Positions 1-10,082 of a stretch of DNA of 64,000 nucleotides are shown in pieces. The first letter of the stretch is position 1, and each line of letters begins with the position of its first letter. This DNA comes from FEN-1350 sp964643355 (GTDB taxonomy: Bacteria; Planctomycetota; Phycisphaerae; Sedimentisphaerales; Anaerohalosphaeraceae): assembly GCA_964643355.1 (NCBI GenBank), contig CAZXPW010000002.1, forward strand, positions 62,001 to 126,000, written 5' to 3'. The translations under genes were made by a program, and so were the position numbers. Below the pieces are notes generated by a model, which saw nothing but the letters and a program-made list of their open reading frames with translations, was not told where the DNA came from and did no database searches.

Positions 1-1536
1 CGGGTTTGGTTCGGATGGCTGCTGGTCCTGGTGGCGGCGATGATGCTATATGGTTTTACGCTGGCCCCGGATCTGGTGTGGCAGGATCAGGGCGACTATC
101 AGGTTCAGGTTGCCAAATGCAATCTAAGCCGGCCGGGGGATGTGGTCCGGGTGCACCCGTTGTTCATCGTCACGGCCCATGCGATCGGGCGACTGTGTTC
201 CAATTCGTTTGCTTTCGCGGCCAACCTGACCAGCGCGATCTTTGCGGCACTGACGGTGGCAAACGTTTTTTTGCTAACCTACCGGCTGACGGGTGGAGTC
301 TGGCCGGGGATCCTCTCGGCGGGAACCTTGGGCATGGCTCACAGCGTTTGGTTTCTCGGCGTGCAGGCCCAAACTTACAGTATGTCCAATGCGGCCATCA
401 GCGGAGGATTGCTGCTGTTTCTGCATTACTTTTCAACCGGGAAAACGGTTTGGCTGCTCTGGATGGGACTGGTGTTTGGGCTGGGGATCTCGGCCCACAA
501 TATCAGCCAGATCGCGTTTGCGGTGATTTTTGTATGGCTGCTGATTCGGTTGTTGCGGGGGCAGGTGAAAGTCGCGACGATGGCCGGCGTTGTGGCGGCA
601 TGGGTCGTCGGTGCGGGCTTGCTGTGGTTTGTCATAGCCCAAGAATATTCCCGAACCGGCGATCTTTGGGGGACGATCCTGTCTGCCCTGTGGGGGCAAT
701 GGGGCCAGGCGGTATTCAATTTTGATAAGCTTCCTTTGCTGCTCAAACGCGGCACGCTGTTTTTCGCTCTGAACTTTCCGACGCCCCTGGTTTTGTTGTC
801 GATCCTGGGACTGGCCGAAACCTTTCGAAAATCCGAGGTTCGACGGCTGAGATGGTTCTTGTTGGTTCTGGTATTGTTGTATGCTTTGTTTGCGATTCGA
901 TATGATGTGCCGAATCAAAATAACTTTTTCCTGCCGATGTACATGATGATCAGTATCTATATCGGGTTGGGTTTTTCCGTAGCGGCCGGCCGACGCCGCG
1001 GTTTGTGGACACTGGTCTCGGCGATTCTTCTGGCCGCGATTCCGGCGACTTATCCGATCCTCAGCGAACTGGCCGAGGCGCGGCAATTCAATCTGGGGAC
1101 GCGCCGTCATATTCCGTATCGAGACGAGTATCGGTATTACCTGATCCCCTGGCAGCAGAATCAAACCGGGCCCCGCCGCCTGGTCACCGAGCTGTTCGAC
1201 CGGTTGCCCATGAACGCGGTTGTACTGGCCGATATGACAACCCTTGCGGGACTGCAATATGCCCATCAGATTGAGCAGCGCCGACAGGATCTTCGGATTG
1301 TGACCCTTGAGGAACCGGTCGATCAACTCCGGACTCTGTTATCGCGACAACCAAGCCGCCTGTTTACGGTATCCAATGTCCCTGGGTACCATCCGCGATG
1401 GGCCAGCGGATTCAGGCCGTTTCCCCTGTCGGACTCCGAACAAATCTGGGAGATCGACCCGCCGAAACCGTCTGAACCCCCCCCGGAGCACGAGCTTGAA
1501 CCAATCGGAACAAGCAATCTCGTTACAGGTTCATAA
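1..1536 (+). CDS. DUF2723/GT-C-like polytopic membrane protein, 5' partial
   Basis: The frame is open to the left edge of the window, so the true start lies upstream; the first internal start in view is a GTG at 31. The roughly 510 visible codons give about ten hydrophobic segments and a soluble C-terminal tail of about 140 residues rich in Pro and Glu. The first periplasmic loop carries an acidic motif (DQGDYQ) followed by an HP motif, and the next segments read like the DUF2723/TMEM260 group of GT-C-fold glycosyltransferases, which use lipid-linked sugars. It sits at the head of a polysaccharide locus on the same strand, which fits a role in surface glycosylation. The family call rests on overall pattern and is not certain; another GT-C mannosyltransferase-like family is possible. 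Confidence 0.7.
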   Translation, partial: RVWFGWLLVLVAAMMLYGFTLAPDLVWQDQGDYQVQVAKCNLSRPGDVVRVHPLFIVTAHAIGRLCSNSFAFAANLTSAIFAALTVANVFLLTYRLTGGVWPGILSAGTLGMAHSVWFLGVQAQTYSMSNAAISGGLLLFLHYFSTGKTVWLLWMGLVFGLGISAHNISQIAFAVIFVWLLIRLLRGQVKVATMAGVVAAWVVGAGLLWFVIAQEYSRTGDLWGTILSALWGQWGQAVFNFDKLPLLLKRGTLFFALNFPTPLVLLSILGLAETFRKSEVRRLRWFLLVLVLLYALFAIRYDVPNQNNFFLPMYMMISIYIGLGFSVAAGRRRGLWTLVSAILLAAIPATYPILSELAEARQFNLGTRRHIPYRDEYRYYLIPWQQNQTGPRRLVTELFDRLPMNAVVLADMTTLAGLQYAHQIEQRRQDLRIVTLEEPVDQLRTLLSRQPSRLFTVSNVPGYHPRWASGFRPFPLSDSEQIWEIDPPKPSEPPPEHELEPIGTSNLVTGS

Positions 1537-1655
1537 AATCCTTTGTCTGGAGTGGAGAATACAACTCTTATGAGCCGTCATAATATTGAAGTTTCACCCG
1601 GTTGATCCCGCCAATGTTATGTAAAATTTAACGATGGTTTGCAAACAGAACTCGA

Positions 1656-3245
1656 TTGTACAGGGATACTACCGTGATTTCGTATAAGACCTACAACTTC
1701 GTGGCGGCCGCATGTCTGATCGCGGTCTCCGGATTTACCTGTGTCCTCATTTTCGGATCGGATCCACAGGATGCCGGAGCCGTTATCACCGACGGCCCGG
1801 CGCTCTATACCTCCGCGCAAGCTCCAATCCTGACGGACCCGCTTCCCCAGTCGGCGGATTACTACGGACACACGGAAGTTTCAACGGAACTGATTCCCTT
1901 CGAGGGAATGGATCCCTTTGCCCAGAATTTTTCCGAAGGCATGGATCCGATTGAAATCTATTCGGAAGATAACGACGGATCGCCCCGGCTTGTGACGGCC
2001 GCGAATTTTGATAGCGGTTCCGGCGCCGGCGTCGCCTCGTCGAATTATTCCGGCTATCCCTCCAGTTCAGACAGTACCGATTGGAGTTCCGGCTCCGGCG
2101 GCGGATCGTCCGGAACCGGCGCCTCGTCGGGTGGTTGGGGCTCGTCGGGTGGCGGGAGCTCCGGCGGCGCTGCCGGGGGCGGAATCGCCGGCGGGACCGG
2201 CACGGATACCGGCGACGGAACGGGGAGTGGATCCGGGACTGGCGGATCCAACAACGACGGGAATTCCGGCGGTTCCGGAAATTCGGGTGGATCGATTTTT
2301 CCCAAACCCGATGAGGAAGACGAAGACGATCCCACAAACGGCGGGGTACCCTCAAAATTGATCGATCCCGACGATCTGATCTGTTTTGGGATTCAACGGA
2401 ACCGTTCCCATTTCGAATTAATCGGAGATCCTCTTCTGGGGTCCTATTTTGCGCCAAATTTCGTGTGGGATATCCGCGTATTCAAAGATCATGAACAATT
2501 CCTTCGGATGACCGCCGCACTCCGAGAAAAGAATCCCCAGATCATACTGGGTTCTTACGCTTCTTCCTGCATAACCATGAGTTCCGTAAACGACTATTAT
2601 CCCCCTGCGAAGCTGCCGCTTGAACAATGTAAATCCGAGTGGTTTGTCCGCGACGGGAACGGCAAGACGGTTTGCTGGCCAGGATATGAAGACCGGTTTT
2701 ATATGGATATGCGAATACCCGAGGTTCGGGCGGCCGTCATCAATCTTGCCATCGCCAGGGCTCAATACAACGGTCTGGATGCGCTTTGTTTTGACAATTG
2801 TTTTTGGGAGATCACGCCCACGGTTCCATTCCCCATATCGATTCCCGAATGGACCGCAGCGTACATGAGCTTTTATCAAGAGGTCGGACAAGCCGCACAT
2901 GACGCCAATTTGAAGTGTATCATTAATTTTGCCTCGAACGCGAATAAGATTCCAGACGCATGCAGAGCCATTGCGCCATTTGTGGACGGCTTGATGAGTG
3001 AGATGTCTTTTCATCCCAAAATGAGGAGTCCCAGCGATCTGGCACGAGAACTCCAGGGATATGAAGACGTATTGAAACAAGGGAAAATAGTCCTGCTGGT
3101 ACCGCGATATAAAGAGGATGAGCGGTTCGCCCTGACTCAAATCCGTCCGCTGGCGCAACAATACCGCCATATTTATTTAACGGCGACGGGGGCCGTTCAT
3201 GATGAATCCTTGTATTATCTTCCTCAACCGAACGGGCATGAATGA
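1656..3245 (+). CDS. Exported glycosidase-like protein with Gly/Ser-rich linker
   Basis: The protein has an N-terminal hydrophobic signal anchor, an acidic spacer, a Gly/Ser-rich low-complexity linker of about 90 residues (roughly residues 120-215) with a following acidic patch, and a C-terminal domain of about 300 residues. The C-terminal domain has the alternating pattern of a TIM barrel, with LCFDNCFWE and MSEMSFHP motifs resembling the putative hypothetical-glycoside-hydrolase (GHL) families. Start choice is open: TTG at 1656 or GTG at 1674, neither with a strong ribosome binding site. It lies inside an exopolysaccharide locus, so it may trim, anchor or modify the exported polymer. The enzymatic function is inferred from fold resemblance only. 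Confidence 0.6.
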   Translation: MYRDTTVISYKTYNFVAAACLIAVSGFTCVLIFGSDPQDAGAVITDGPALYTSAQAPILTDPLPQSADYYGHTEVSTELIPFEGMDPFAQNFSEGMDPIEIYSEDNDGSPRLVTAANFDSGSGAGVASSNYSGYPSSSDSTDWSSGSGGGSSGTGASSGGWGSSGGGSSGGAAGGGIAGGTGTDTGDGTGSGSGTGGSNNDGNSGGSGNSGGSIFPKPDEEDEDDPTNGGVPSKLIDPDDLICFGIQRNRSHFELIGDPLLGSYFAPNFVWDIRVFKDHEQFLRMTAALREKNPQIILGSYASSCITMSSVNDYYPPAKLPLEQCKSEWFVRDGNGKTVCWPGYEDRFYMDMRIPEVRAAVINLAIARAQYNGLDALCFDNCFWEITPTVPFPISIPEWTAAYMSFYQEVGQAAHDANLKCIINFASNANKIPDACRAIAPFVDGLMSEMSFHPKMRSPSDLARELQGYEDVLKQGKIVLLVPRYKEDERFALTQIRPLAQQYRHIYLTATGAVHDESLYYLPQPNGHE

Positions 3246-3434
3246 GTCTTCGCGCCGGCCTAACGGGGAACAGCATGCTTTGTCCCAAGACAATCAAAGT
3301 GAATCTTCGCGGCTGGCATCGTCGTCCAGGTCCACGTCATGCTATCTCCGTGACGGCGTCGGGACGGACATCGTAATCCATGATCGCTTTTCCATCCTGC
3401 GGTCATTCGGGAACCCTTATCCAGGGCCGGCGAT

Positions 3435-4697
3435 TTGCCGGGACTTTTTATACCGCAACGAAGCCTGACAAGTAATTTTTTCTGGATGACCTCCGGCACG
3501 GTGATCAGCGCCATGGTTCAGGTCTTGTCCCTGGTTCTGATCGAGAAAATGCTGGGGACCGAATCGCTCGGGGATTATGTCTTCGCGTTATCCATTTCGC
3601 TGCCGGTGTTTTTGTTCACCGGTTTATCCCTGAATATGATGATCGTCATCGACGTCGGAGATTCCCATCGTTTTGGAGAATATTTCGGCGTTCGTCTTTT
3701 CTTCAACATCGTTTCGATCCTCCTGATTTTCGGCATCGTGTTGTACGGCGGCCATGGTATCCGACTGGTCTGGATCACTCTGTTGGTGGCCGCCTATCAC
3801 GGAATCTTCATGTTATCCACCCTGGCCCAGGGGGTGTTTCAGAAACAGGAACACATGAATTATCTGGGCATTTCCCGGATCCTCCAGAGTTTGAGCCATA
3901 TCGCATCCATGGCCGTCGGGATCTGGATCACGGGGGATTTGGTCGGGGGCCTGATCGCTCTGTGTATCATCATCCTGATCAAGTTCTGTTTCTATGACCT
4001 GGCGAATGTCCGACGGTTCGATTCAATCCTTCCCCGTTTTAATTTCATTCTGGTCAGACAAATTGTTCGCAAGTGCTGGGTGATGTCGATTTCGGCCGGG
4101 ATCGTGAGTTTTGCGGGAAATTTGCCGCGGTATCTGATCAAGTCGGGAATGGATACCGAATCGCTCGGATTTTTCACGGGGCTTTCCACAACGACGATGG
4201 GGATGTCGCTGGTGGTTGTGGCTTTAATGGCCACAGCCCTCCGCAGGGTCGCCGTTTTCTATGAGCAGGATCTCCGTCGATTCGTCAATCTCCTCTTGAA
4301 GTTGGGGATTCTCTCGGTTATATTCGGGGTTTTGAACTTGGTATTCGTGATCGTTGCCGGACGATGGTTTCTGACCGTATTTTTCGATTCCACCTATACG
4401 GTTCATCTATCCGCAATGTACCTGTACGCTGGAGCCGGAATTTTGCTGGCCCTGATCTCCGTTTTTGGGGATGCGATCTTGTCCACGCATCATTACTGGT
4501 GGCGAATCGTCGCCAGCGCCGGATCGATCGCGACGATTTATCTGGTCGGGCGAGGGCTGATTCCCCGGCAGGGATTGAACGGAGTGGCACATGCGTGTAT
4601 CATTGGTTTTGGCGTTGAATTCTTGATCTGTCTGGCGGGATTGTATGTCGTATCCCGGCGACGACAAACGATTTCGCTTTCACACTCTGCAGGATAA
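3435..4697 (+). CDS. Polysaccharide flippase (Wzx-like, MOP superfamily)
   Basis: This 420-residue protein consists almost entirely of hydrophobic helices, about twelve, with short charged loops and the N-terminal pattern SNFFWMTSGTVIS typical of polysaccharide transporters. Wzx-type flippases move undecaprenyl-linked repeat units across the inner membrane. The first usable start after the in-frame stop at 3381 is the TTG at 3435; an ATG at 3486 would cut into the first helix. It is followed directly, with a short overlap or gap, by a Wzy-like polymerase, as expected for a Wzx/Wzy-dependent pathway. Confidence 0.85.
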   Translation: MPGLFIPQRSLTSNFFWMTSGTVISAMVQVLSLVLIEKMLGTESLGDYVFALSISLPVFLFTGLSLNMMIVIDVGDSHRFGEYFGVRLFFNIVSILLIFGIVLYGGHGIRLVWITLLVAAYHGIFMLSTLAQGVFQKQEHMNYLGISRILQSLSHIASMAVGIWITGDLVGGLIALCIIILIKFCFYDLANVRRFDSILPRFNFILVRQIVRKCWVMSISAGIVSFAGNLPRYLIKSGMDTESLGFFTGLSTTTMGMSLVVVALMATALRRVAVFYEQDLRRFVNLLLKLGILSVIFGVLNLVFVIVAGRWFLTVFFDSTYTVHLSAMYLYAGAGILLALISVFGDAILSTHHYWWRIVASAGSIATIYLVGRGLIPRQGLNGVAHACIIGFGVEFLICLAGLYVVSRRRQTISLSHSAG

Positions 4698-4707
4698 TGA
4701 AGAAACC

Positions 4708-6189
4708 ATGACAAAGATCTGTGGACCCATCGTCATATTCTTTTTGACCGCGATTGTTCTCTGGATCCAACCCGAACTCCGGGACTCTCGGATCGTCCCG
4801 ATCTTCCTGATCGCGGTTTTGTTATCCCCGATGTTGCTGGAATGGCTTGTCGGGTTCCGGGATGTTTTCAATCCCTCCGGTCTGATCGCCCTTTTGCTGT
4901 TTCAGTTTCTGGTCATTTCGCCGATATTATCTTTTCTGAATGATACTTATACTCTGTCGATGAATGACACCCGGTCGCTGTTAAGCGAGACGATGTGGCT
5001 GGTCGTTCCCGGGGTTCTGGCGTTTCTGGTCGGCCACTCGATTCCGGTCGGAGCCCGAATGGGATCGAAAATCTCGTTCGGCAGCCGGCCCCTGAATATC
5101 TCCCGGGCGCGCATCGTCGCGGTTCTTCTGATCGCGATCGGATTGTTGGCCAATATCGCGTTTCTCGTAATCGCGCTCGGTCGTGGAGCGACATGGGAAA
5201 CCCGGTTTTCGGCAACTGCGGGGCTGGGATACATAGCCACAATCGCGAATTTCCTGAGGATCGGCTTGCTGCTTGTGGCAACGATCTCCATTCAACGATA
5301 TTTCGATAAGCTCGAATATGAGGGCCAAGCCAGTAAAACGGTCCCCCTGATGACCGCATTCTTGGTTTTGGCGGTAATTCTGTCCATGGTTCTGTTTCGC
5401 GGCAGTCGGGGATCGATTATCATTAATCTATTCTGGATTGCCGGGATCGTCCATTATACCCTCAGACGATTCAAACGGATTTATATTTTGGTTCTGGTTC
5501 TGATCGGTTTACCGGCCCTTCATATCTACGGCCTCTATAAATCGTTCGGGATGCGAGCGTTCAGCGACTATTGGAATCCGTCCCTGCGGGCCGGTATGGA
5601 AGAGACCTCCAAGCAATCCATGATGGGGGTATTGATCGGCGATCTGGGTCGTATCCATGTCTGGATGTTCGCCCGCCAGGAAATTTTGTCGGGCCGGTTT
5701 CCCCATACCTGGGGAAATACCTATGCCGGGGGTTCGGTGGCGTTTATTCCGAGAATTATCTGGCCGAACCGCCCCTACGGAATGTCCGAAACGATTACGG
5801 ATATGATTCATGGAAAGGGGAAATTTCAGGCCACGCAGGAAAAAACCGCGCGCGTCGCGGGACTGATCGGCGAGGCGTATATCAACTATGGATGGCCTTT
5901 TATCCTCGTCGTCATGTTTCTGTATGGGATTCTGGTCCGAGGCGTTTCCGCCTGGGTCGAGGATTCGCCCCTCACCGCCGCAAAGGTCTTTCTGATTCCG
6001 ATCGTGACTCTCACATTGATGCATCTATTCATTTGGGACTGGGTGTGGAATGTGTTCAAGACATTTAATTTAATCCTTCCGGTATATTTGACCTACAGGT
6101 TTTCCAGTTCATTTCATCAACCGTTCGTTGCCGGAGAACGGGCGGATGTAAGTAACCAGCCGGAAGGAAATATGACATGTCAATCCTGA
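4708..6189 (+). CDS. O-antigen/exopolysaccharide polymerase-like protein (Wzy-like)
   Basis: The protein is polytopic, with about ten to twelve hydrophobic segments and a large periplasmic loop in the second half (around FPHTWGNTYAGG and IPRIIWPNRPYG), the layout of oligosaccharide repeat-unit polymerases. I prefer the ATG at 4708, just after the flippase stop, because the protein then starts at the first membrane helix and an AGGA lies upstream; an in-frame ATG at 4645 inside the flippase gene would add 21 charged residues. The context between flippase, adenylate-forming enzyme and glycosyltransferases supports assembly of a surface polymer. Wzy proteins diverge strongly, so the call leans on topology and neighbours. 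Confidence 0.75.
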   Translation: MTKICGPIVIFFLTAIVLWIQPELRDSRIVPIFLIAVLLSPMLLEWLVGFRDVFNPSGLIALLLFQFLVISPILSFLNDTYTLSMNDTRSLLSETMWLVVPGVLAFLVGHSIPVGARMGSKISFGSRPLNISRARIVAVLLIAIGLLANIAFLVIALGRGATWETRFSATAGLGYIATIANFLRIGLLLVATISIQRYFDKLEYEGQASKTVPLMTAFLVLAVILSMVLFRGSRGSIIINLFWIAGIVHYTLRRFKRIYILVLVLIGLPALHIYGLYKSFGMRAFSDYWNPSLRAGMEETSKQSMMGVLIGDLGRIHVWMFARQEILSGRFPHTWGNTYAGGSVAFIPRIIWPNRPYGMSETITDMIHGKGKFQATQEKTARVAGLIGEAYINYGWPFILVVMFLYGILVRGVSAWVEDSPLTAAKVFLIPIVTLTLMHLFIWDWVWNVFKTFNLILPVYLTYRFSSSFHQPFVAGERADVSNQPEGNMTCQS

Positions 6190-7535
6190 TCAATTCCCTG
6201 AAGGCGTCCAAGTCCGGATTTTTTTACCAGGTCCGATGCGCGATGGCGCGGAAATTCGGAAAGTCTTTTCGCGACGCGGAGCGGTTTACCGCCGATCAGT
6301 TTCGTGCGTATCAACAGGAACAGTTTGAACGAATGGTCCGCCATTGCGTGGAAAATGTTCCCTACTATCGCCAGCGAAACAACTTGTACATTCGAAACGG
6401 CCAAGCCATTCCGTTGAACCAAATGCCGGTGATTTCCAAACAGGAATTCCGTAACCATACCTCCATGTTCTACGCGGATCGCGGGGTCGGATATTGTCGA
6501 TACCACAAAACCAGCGGAACCAGCGGCACGCCTCTGCTGCTCAAAGCCAGTCATCGGACCCACAGCATGGTTACGGCCGGGTTGCTCCGCCAGAGAAACC
6601 TGTATGGATTGCGGCTTCCGTATCGGACCGCATGTTTGACGGGATTCTTTAATCCCGCCAAGGCGACTTCCCAGGAGATCGCCTGGCGCGATTACATCGG
6701 GAGTCGGCTGTTTTTGAGCGTTTATCAAGTAAGCGATTCACGAGTTTCTGAATATGCTGAGTTACTCGATAAATTCAAGCCCGACGAGTTTTTTGGATAT
6801 GCTTCCAGTCTGTATTTGCTGTCCCAGGCGTTTCAAAAGAAACAAATTACCCCCCCCAAGTCGATTAAACTTGTTGCCACAACCTCCGAAGTGATCTATC
6901 CGGAGTGGAGAGCGTGTATTCAGCAAACCTTTGGAGCTCCCGTCGCGGATCAGTACGGAAGCCAGGAACTTCAATGTTTGGTTACCGAATGTCCCCACGG
7001 AACCATGCACATCAATCCCGAATTCGGAATTGTGGAGGTGGTGGACGATGATTTTAGGTCCGTACCGGCAGGTCAGGAAGGCCAACTTCTTCTGACCGGC
7101 CTTGCCAACGACGCCATGCCGTTGATCCGATACCAAATCGGAGATCAATCCGCAACCGTGGATATGCCGGATCCCTGCGCTTGCGGGCTCTGCTGGCCGG
7201 CGATCCAACCCGTCAGCGGAAGAAGCGATGACGCTATCCTCACTCCAGACGGAAGACGATTGAGATATATCATATTTCATTGTATCAAGGGAGTCAAAGG
7301 GATTGTCGAATCCCAGTTTATCCAGGACGGTCCGGATCATATCAAAATCCTTTTGGTGGTCGATGCCCAGTACACGCCGTCTTCCGAGGCCTCCATCCTC
7401 TCCACTCTCCGTCAGCGGGCACAATATGATTTTAAGGTCGATGTAGAATATGTCGAATCGATTCCCCGCGGGAGTCGCGGAAAATTCAGGACGGTCGTGA
7501 ATTTATTGAACAAAGAACAGGGCAAGGTGACTTAA
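6177..7535 (+). CDS. Phenylacetate-CoA ligase/CapK-like adenylate-forming protein
   Basis: The 452-residue protein has the ATP-binding signature KTSGTSGTP near residue 107, the ATTSEVIYP and QYGSQE motifs of the PaaK/CapK branch of adenylate-forming enzymes, and a short C-terminal lobe. CapK-like members occur in capsule and exopolysaccharide loci, where their substrates are mostly unknown; they probably activate an acyl or carboxylate group for decoration of the polymer. The ATG at 6177 follows a GGAAGGA ribosome binding site at good distance and overlaps the polymerase gene by 13 bases. The final codons overlap the next gene by one base. Confidence 0.8.
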   Translation: MSILINSLKASKSGFFYQVRCAMARKFGKSFRDAERFTADQFRAYQQEQFERMVRHCVENVPYYRQRNNLYIRNGQAIPLNQMPVISKQEFRNHTSMFYADRGVGYCRYHKTSGTSGTPLLLKASHRTHSMVTAGLLRQRNLYGLRLPYRTACLTGFFNPAKATSQEIAWRDYIGSRLFLSVYQVSDSRVSEYAELLDKFKPDEFFGYASSLYLLSQAFQKKQITPPKSIKLVATTSEVIYPEWRACIQQTFGAPVADQYGSQELQCLVTECPHGTMHINPEFGIVEVVDDDFRSVPAGQEGQLLLTGLANDAMPLIRYQIGDQSATVDMPDPCACGLCWPAIQPVSGRSDDAILTPDGRRLRYIIFHCIKGVKGIVESQFIQDGPDHIKILLVVDAQYTPSSEASILSTLRQRAQYDFKVDVEYVESIPRGSRGKFRTVVNLLNKEQGKVT

Positions 7536-8779
7536 TGCGCGTCCTGGTCGCCCTGGAACAGCGGTTTGTGCGGGATAACGCGGGGGCGGTGTACGCCAAC
7601 AGCGTCTTTAATTATCCTTTTTTTGCACGATACCTGGATGGATTTGACGAGGTGGCGGTTTGTGCACGGGTCTGCCGTGGCGAGGGTTCCTGGCCGGCCG
7701 GTTATCGGGCTGACGGCCCGCGGGTGAAGTTCATCGAAATTCCGTATTATATCGGCCCATTCGAATATCTGAAAAAAAGGCGTTTGATTCGAACGGCGAT
7801 CGCGGACGCCGTGACCGGAGCAGAGGCCTATATCCTGAGAGTTCCGGGAATGATGGGTTCCCTGGTTGGGCGGGAGCTGAAAAAACGCGGGATACCGTAT
7901 GGAGTCGAGGTCGTCGGCGATCCCTGGGATTCACTGGGGGCCTGTTCCGGCCGAAGCGTACTACAGACTTTTTTCCGTGTGGATGGGTATTGGACGATGC
8001 GAAGGTTATGCGCCGGCGCATCCGTAGCCGCGTATGTTACCGAATCAACCCTACAGAAACGCTATCCGCCCGGAAAGTGGTCCACCTTTTATTCGAGCGT
8101 CGAACTTGCCGAGGATCATCTCCTGGACGCCAATCAATTTCAAAAACGCTTGAACTTCATGAAAGAACCCTTTGAGAATCGACGATCCTATCGTGTTTGT
8201 CATGTCGGTTCGATGGATGCCCTGTATAAGGCACAGAATACGCTCGTCGAAGCAATCTCCGTCTGCCGGAAAAAGGGTCTTTCGGTTGAGTTGACGCTGA
8301 TCGGAGACGGTCGATATCGGGATGTATTTGAACGGAGGGTTAACGCTCTGCAGGTGGCGGATCGTGTCTTTTTCCTGGGAAGTCTTCCGACGGACGAAGT
8401 CCGCAAGACCCTGGACAGATCGGATCTGTTCGTTCTGCCGTCCCTAACGGAGGGATTGCCGCGCGGCTTAATCGAAGCCATGGCCCGAGGTTTGCCGTGT
8501 CTGGCCAGTCGGGTCGGGGGAATTCCGGAGTTGCTTTCCCCGGACTATTTATTTACGCCCCGAAAGGCGGCCGAGTTGGCGGAGAAAATCGAATGGTGTC
8601 TCGGCGATTTCGGTCGTCTTCAAGAGGCGGCTATGGTCAATCTGGATCGCGCGGGAAGATACTCGGCCGCCAAGCTGCGACAGAAACGAAAAGAATGTTA
8701 TCAAACTCTGAGAAAGATCATGGAAAACAAAGTTCATTCATCCATTCCCCCCGATCGGTACAAGTCGGCTGAACCATGA
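7535..8779 (+). CDS. Glycosyltransferase, GT4-type (GT-B fold)
   Basis: The C-terminal half holds the GT4 donor-binding motif EGLPRGLIEAMARGLP (the E-x7-E pattern) followed by VGGIPELL, and a GDGRYRDVFE segment typical of Glycos_transf_1. The start is a TAATG overlap with the CapK-like gene, implying translational coupling. The enzyme should transfer a sugar from a nucleotide donor onto the growing lipid-linked unit on the cytoplasmic face. Substrate cannot be told from sequence. Confidence 0.88.
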   Translation: MRVLVALEQRFVRDNAGAVYANSVFNYPFFARYLDGFDEVAVCARVCRGEGSWPAGYRADGPRVKFIEIPYYIGPFEYLKKRRLIRTAIADAVTGAEAYILRVPGMMGSLVGRELKKRGIPYGVEVVGDPWDSLGACSGRSVLQTFFRVDGYWTMRRLCAGASVAAYVTESTLQKRYPPGKWSTFYSSVELAEDHLLDANQFQKRLNFMKEPFENRRSYRVCHVGSMDALYKAQNTLVEAISVCRKKGLSVELTLIGDGRYRDVFERRVNALQVADRVFFLGSLPTDEVRKTLDRSDLFVLPSLTEGLPRGLIEAMARGLPCLASRVGGIPELLSPDYLFTPRKAAELAEKIEWCLGDFGRLQEAAMVNLDRAGRYSAAKLRQKRKECYQTLRKIMENKVHSSIPPDRYKSAEP

Positions 8780-8921
8780 TATTCTCCACCCTTCGGCAAC
8801 TCGGCCGCCATGGCTATCCCATTCGTCCTGCGCCGCGGCATCGGGTTCCCGGGTTTGTTGTTATGGGGTTGGATTCTCACCCCGAATCGAATTCTGGCAA
8901 CGAAATACGGAGCCGTAAAAG

Positions 8922-10082
8922 ATGCACCATAAACCCAACATCTGTTTCATATCGACCGTTCCGATTATGTTGTGGCACTTTTATCGGTTACTGATCGGAC
9001 AACTCCTCAAGGACGGGTATCCCGTAACCATTCTTTCCTCTCCCCAACCCCCCTTTCGGGAATTCGAGCAAATGGGTTGCAGGTTTTATCCTCTGGAAAT
9101 TACGCGAATTATTTCTCCCTGGCAGGATATCCGTTCGCTCTTTCGGTGTATCCGATATCTGCGGAAAACCAAACCACAGGTCATTCATGCTCATACGCCC
9201 AAAGGAGGATTGCTTGCGATGATTGCAGGCAGGATCGCCGGTATTCAATATCGCCTTTATACCTGCCACGGACTGGCTTTTGAAACGGAAAAGGGATTGA
9301 AGCGTTTCGTGATGATCCTGTCGGAACGGTTGACCTGTCGGTTGGCGCATCAGGTACTCGTGGTCAGCCCGAGTGTATCGAAGAGAATGGCGGAATTACG
9401 CATCGGCAAGGACGCAAAAAAAACGATCCTTGGCGACGGCACCGCCTGCGGGCTGGATCTCACGACCTTTGATCAAACCCATGAATTGGAGGTTCAATCC
9501 CGGCAGATTCGCGAGTCGTTGAAGATTCCGGCGCAAGCCATTGTGATCGGCTTTGTCGGCCGGCTGGTTCCCGATAAAGGGATTCACCTTTTGGTTCAGG
9601 CGTTTTCCGAACTCTACCGGGAAAACGATCGAGTTCGACTTCTGGTGATCGGCGAACTCGAACCGCACCGGGGAACGCTTCCCGAAGAAACTCTTCGCCT
9701 CCTCCATGAACATGACGGTATTCGGTACATCGGTTTTACCCACGGAATCGAGCGGTACTACGCCTGCATGGATCTATTGGCGCTGCCCACGCGTCGAGAG
9801 GGTTTTCCCTATGTTCTTTTAGAAGCCGCCGCGATGCAAAAACCCGCGATCGCCACGAAAGTAACCGGGTGCGTGGACGCCGTCGTGGACGGCGTAACGG
9901 GAATCCTGATCGAGCCGGATAACGCCCCGGCATTGTTGGAGGCCCTCCGGCAATTGGTCAACGATCCGGCTCTGAGAAAAAGGATGGGGCAAACCGCCCG
10001 GAAACGAATCGAAGAGAAATTTCAGGCCGAAACTTATATTCGATATCATATATCTCTTTATGATGAAAAAACCCGAGATTGA
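8922..10082 (+). CDS. Glycosyltransferase, GT4-type
   Basis: The 386-residue protein has an N-terminal HAHTPKGG motif with a following AGRIAGI segment, seen in many capsule GT4 enzymes, a VGRLVPDKGI motif at the start of the donor domain, and the E-x7-E motif REGFPYVLLEAAAM. A GGAG ribosome binding site lies about nine bases before the ATG. A 142-base gap separates it from the previous glycosyltransferase gene. It is the last clear gene of the polysaccharide locus. Sugar specificity is unknown. Confidence 0.9.
   Translation: MHHKPNICFISTVPIMLWHFYRLLIGQLLKDGYPVTILSSPQPPFREFEQMGCRFYPLEITRIISPWQDIRSLFRCIRYLRKTKPQVIHAHTPKGGLLAMIAGRIAGIQYRLYTCHGLAFETEKGLKRFVMILSERLTCRLAHQVLVVSPSVSKRMAELRIGKDAKKTILGDGTACGLDLTTFDQTHELEVQSRQIRESLKIPAQAIVIGFVGRLVPDKGIHLLVQAFSELYRENDRVRLLVIGELEPHRGTLPEETLRLLHEHDGIRYIGFTHGIERYYACMDLLALPTRREGFPYVLLEAAAMQKPAIATKVTGCVDAVVDGVTGILIEPDNAPALLEALRQLVNDPALRKRMGQTARKRIEEKFQAETYIRYHISLYDEKTRD

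Noticed and set aside
3275..3472. Two 31-33 residue frames before the flippase
   Set aside because: No supporting start signals and no motif.
8810..8932. Forty-residue frame overlapping the start of the second glycosyltransferase
   Set aside because: No ribosome binding site; it continues the frame of the previous gene after its stop and is probably read-through sequence.
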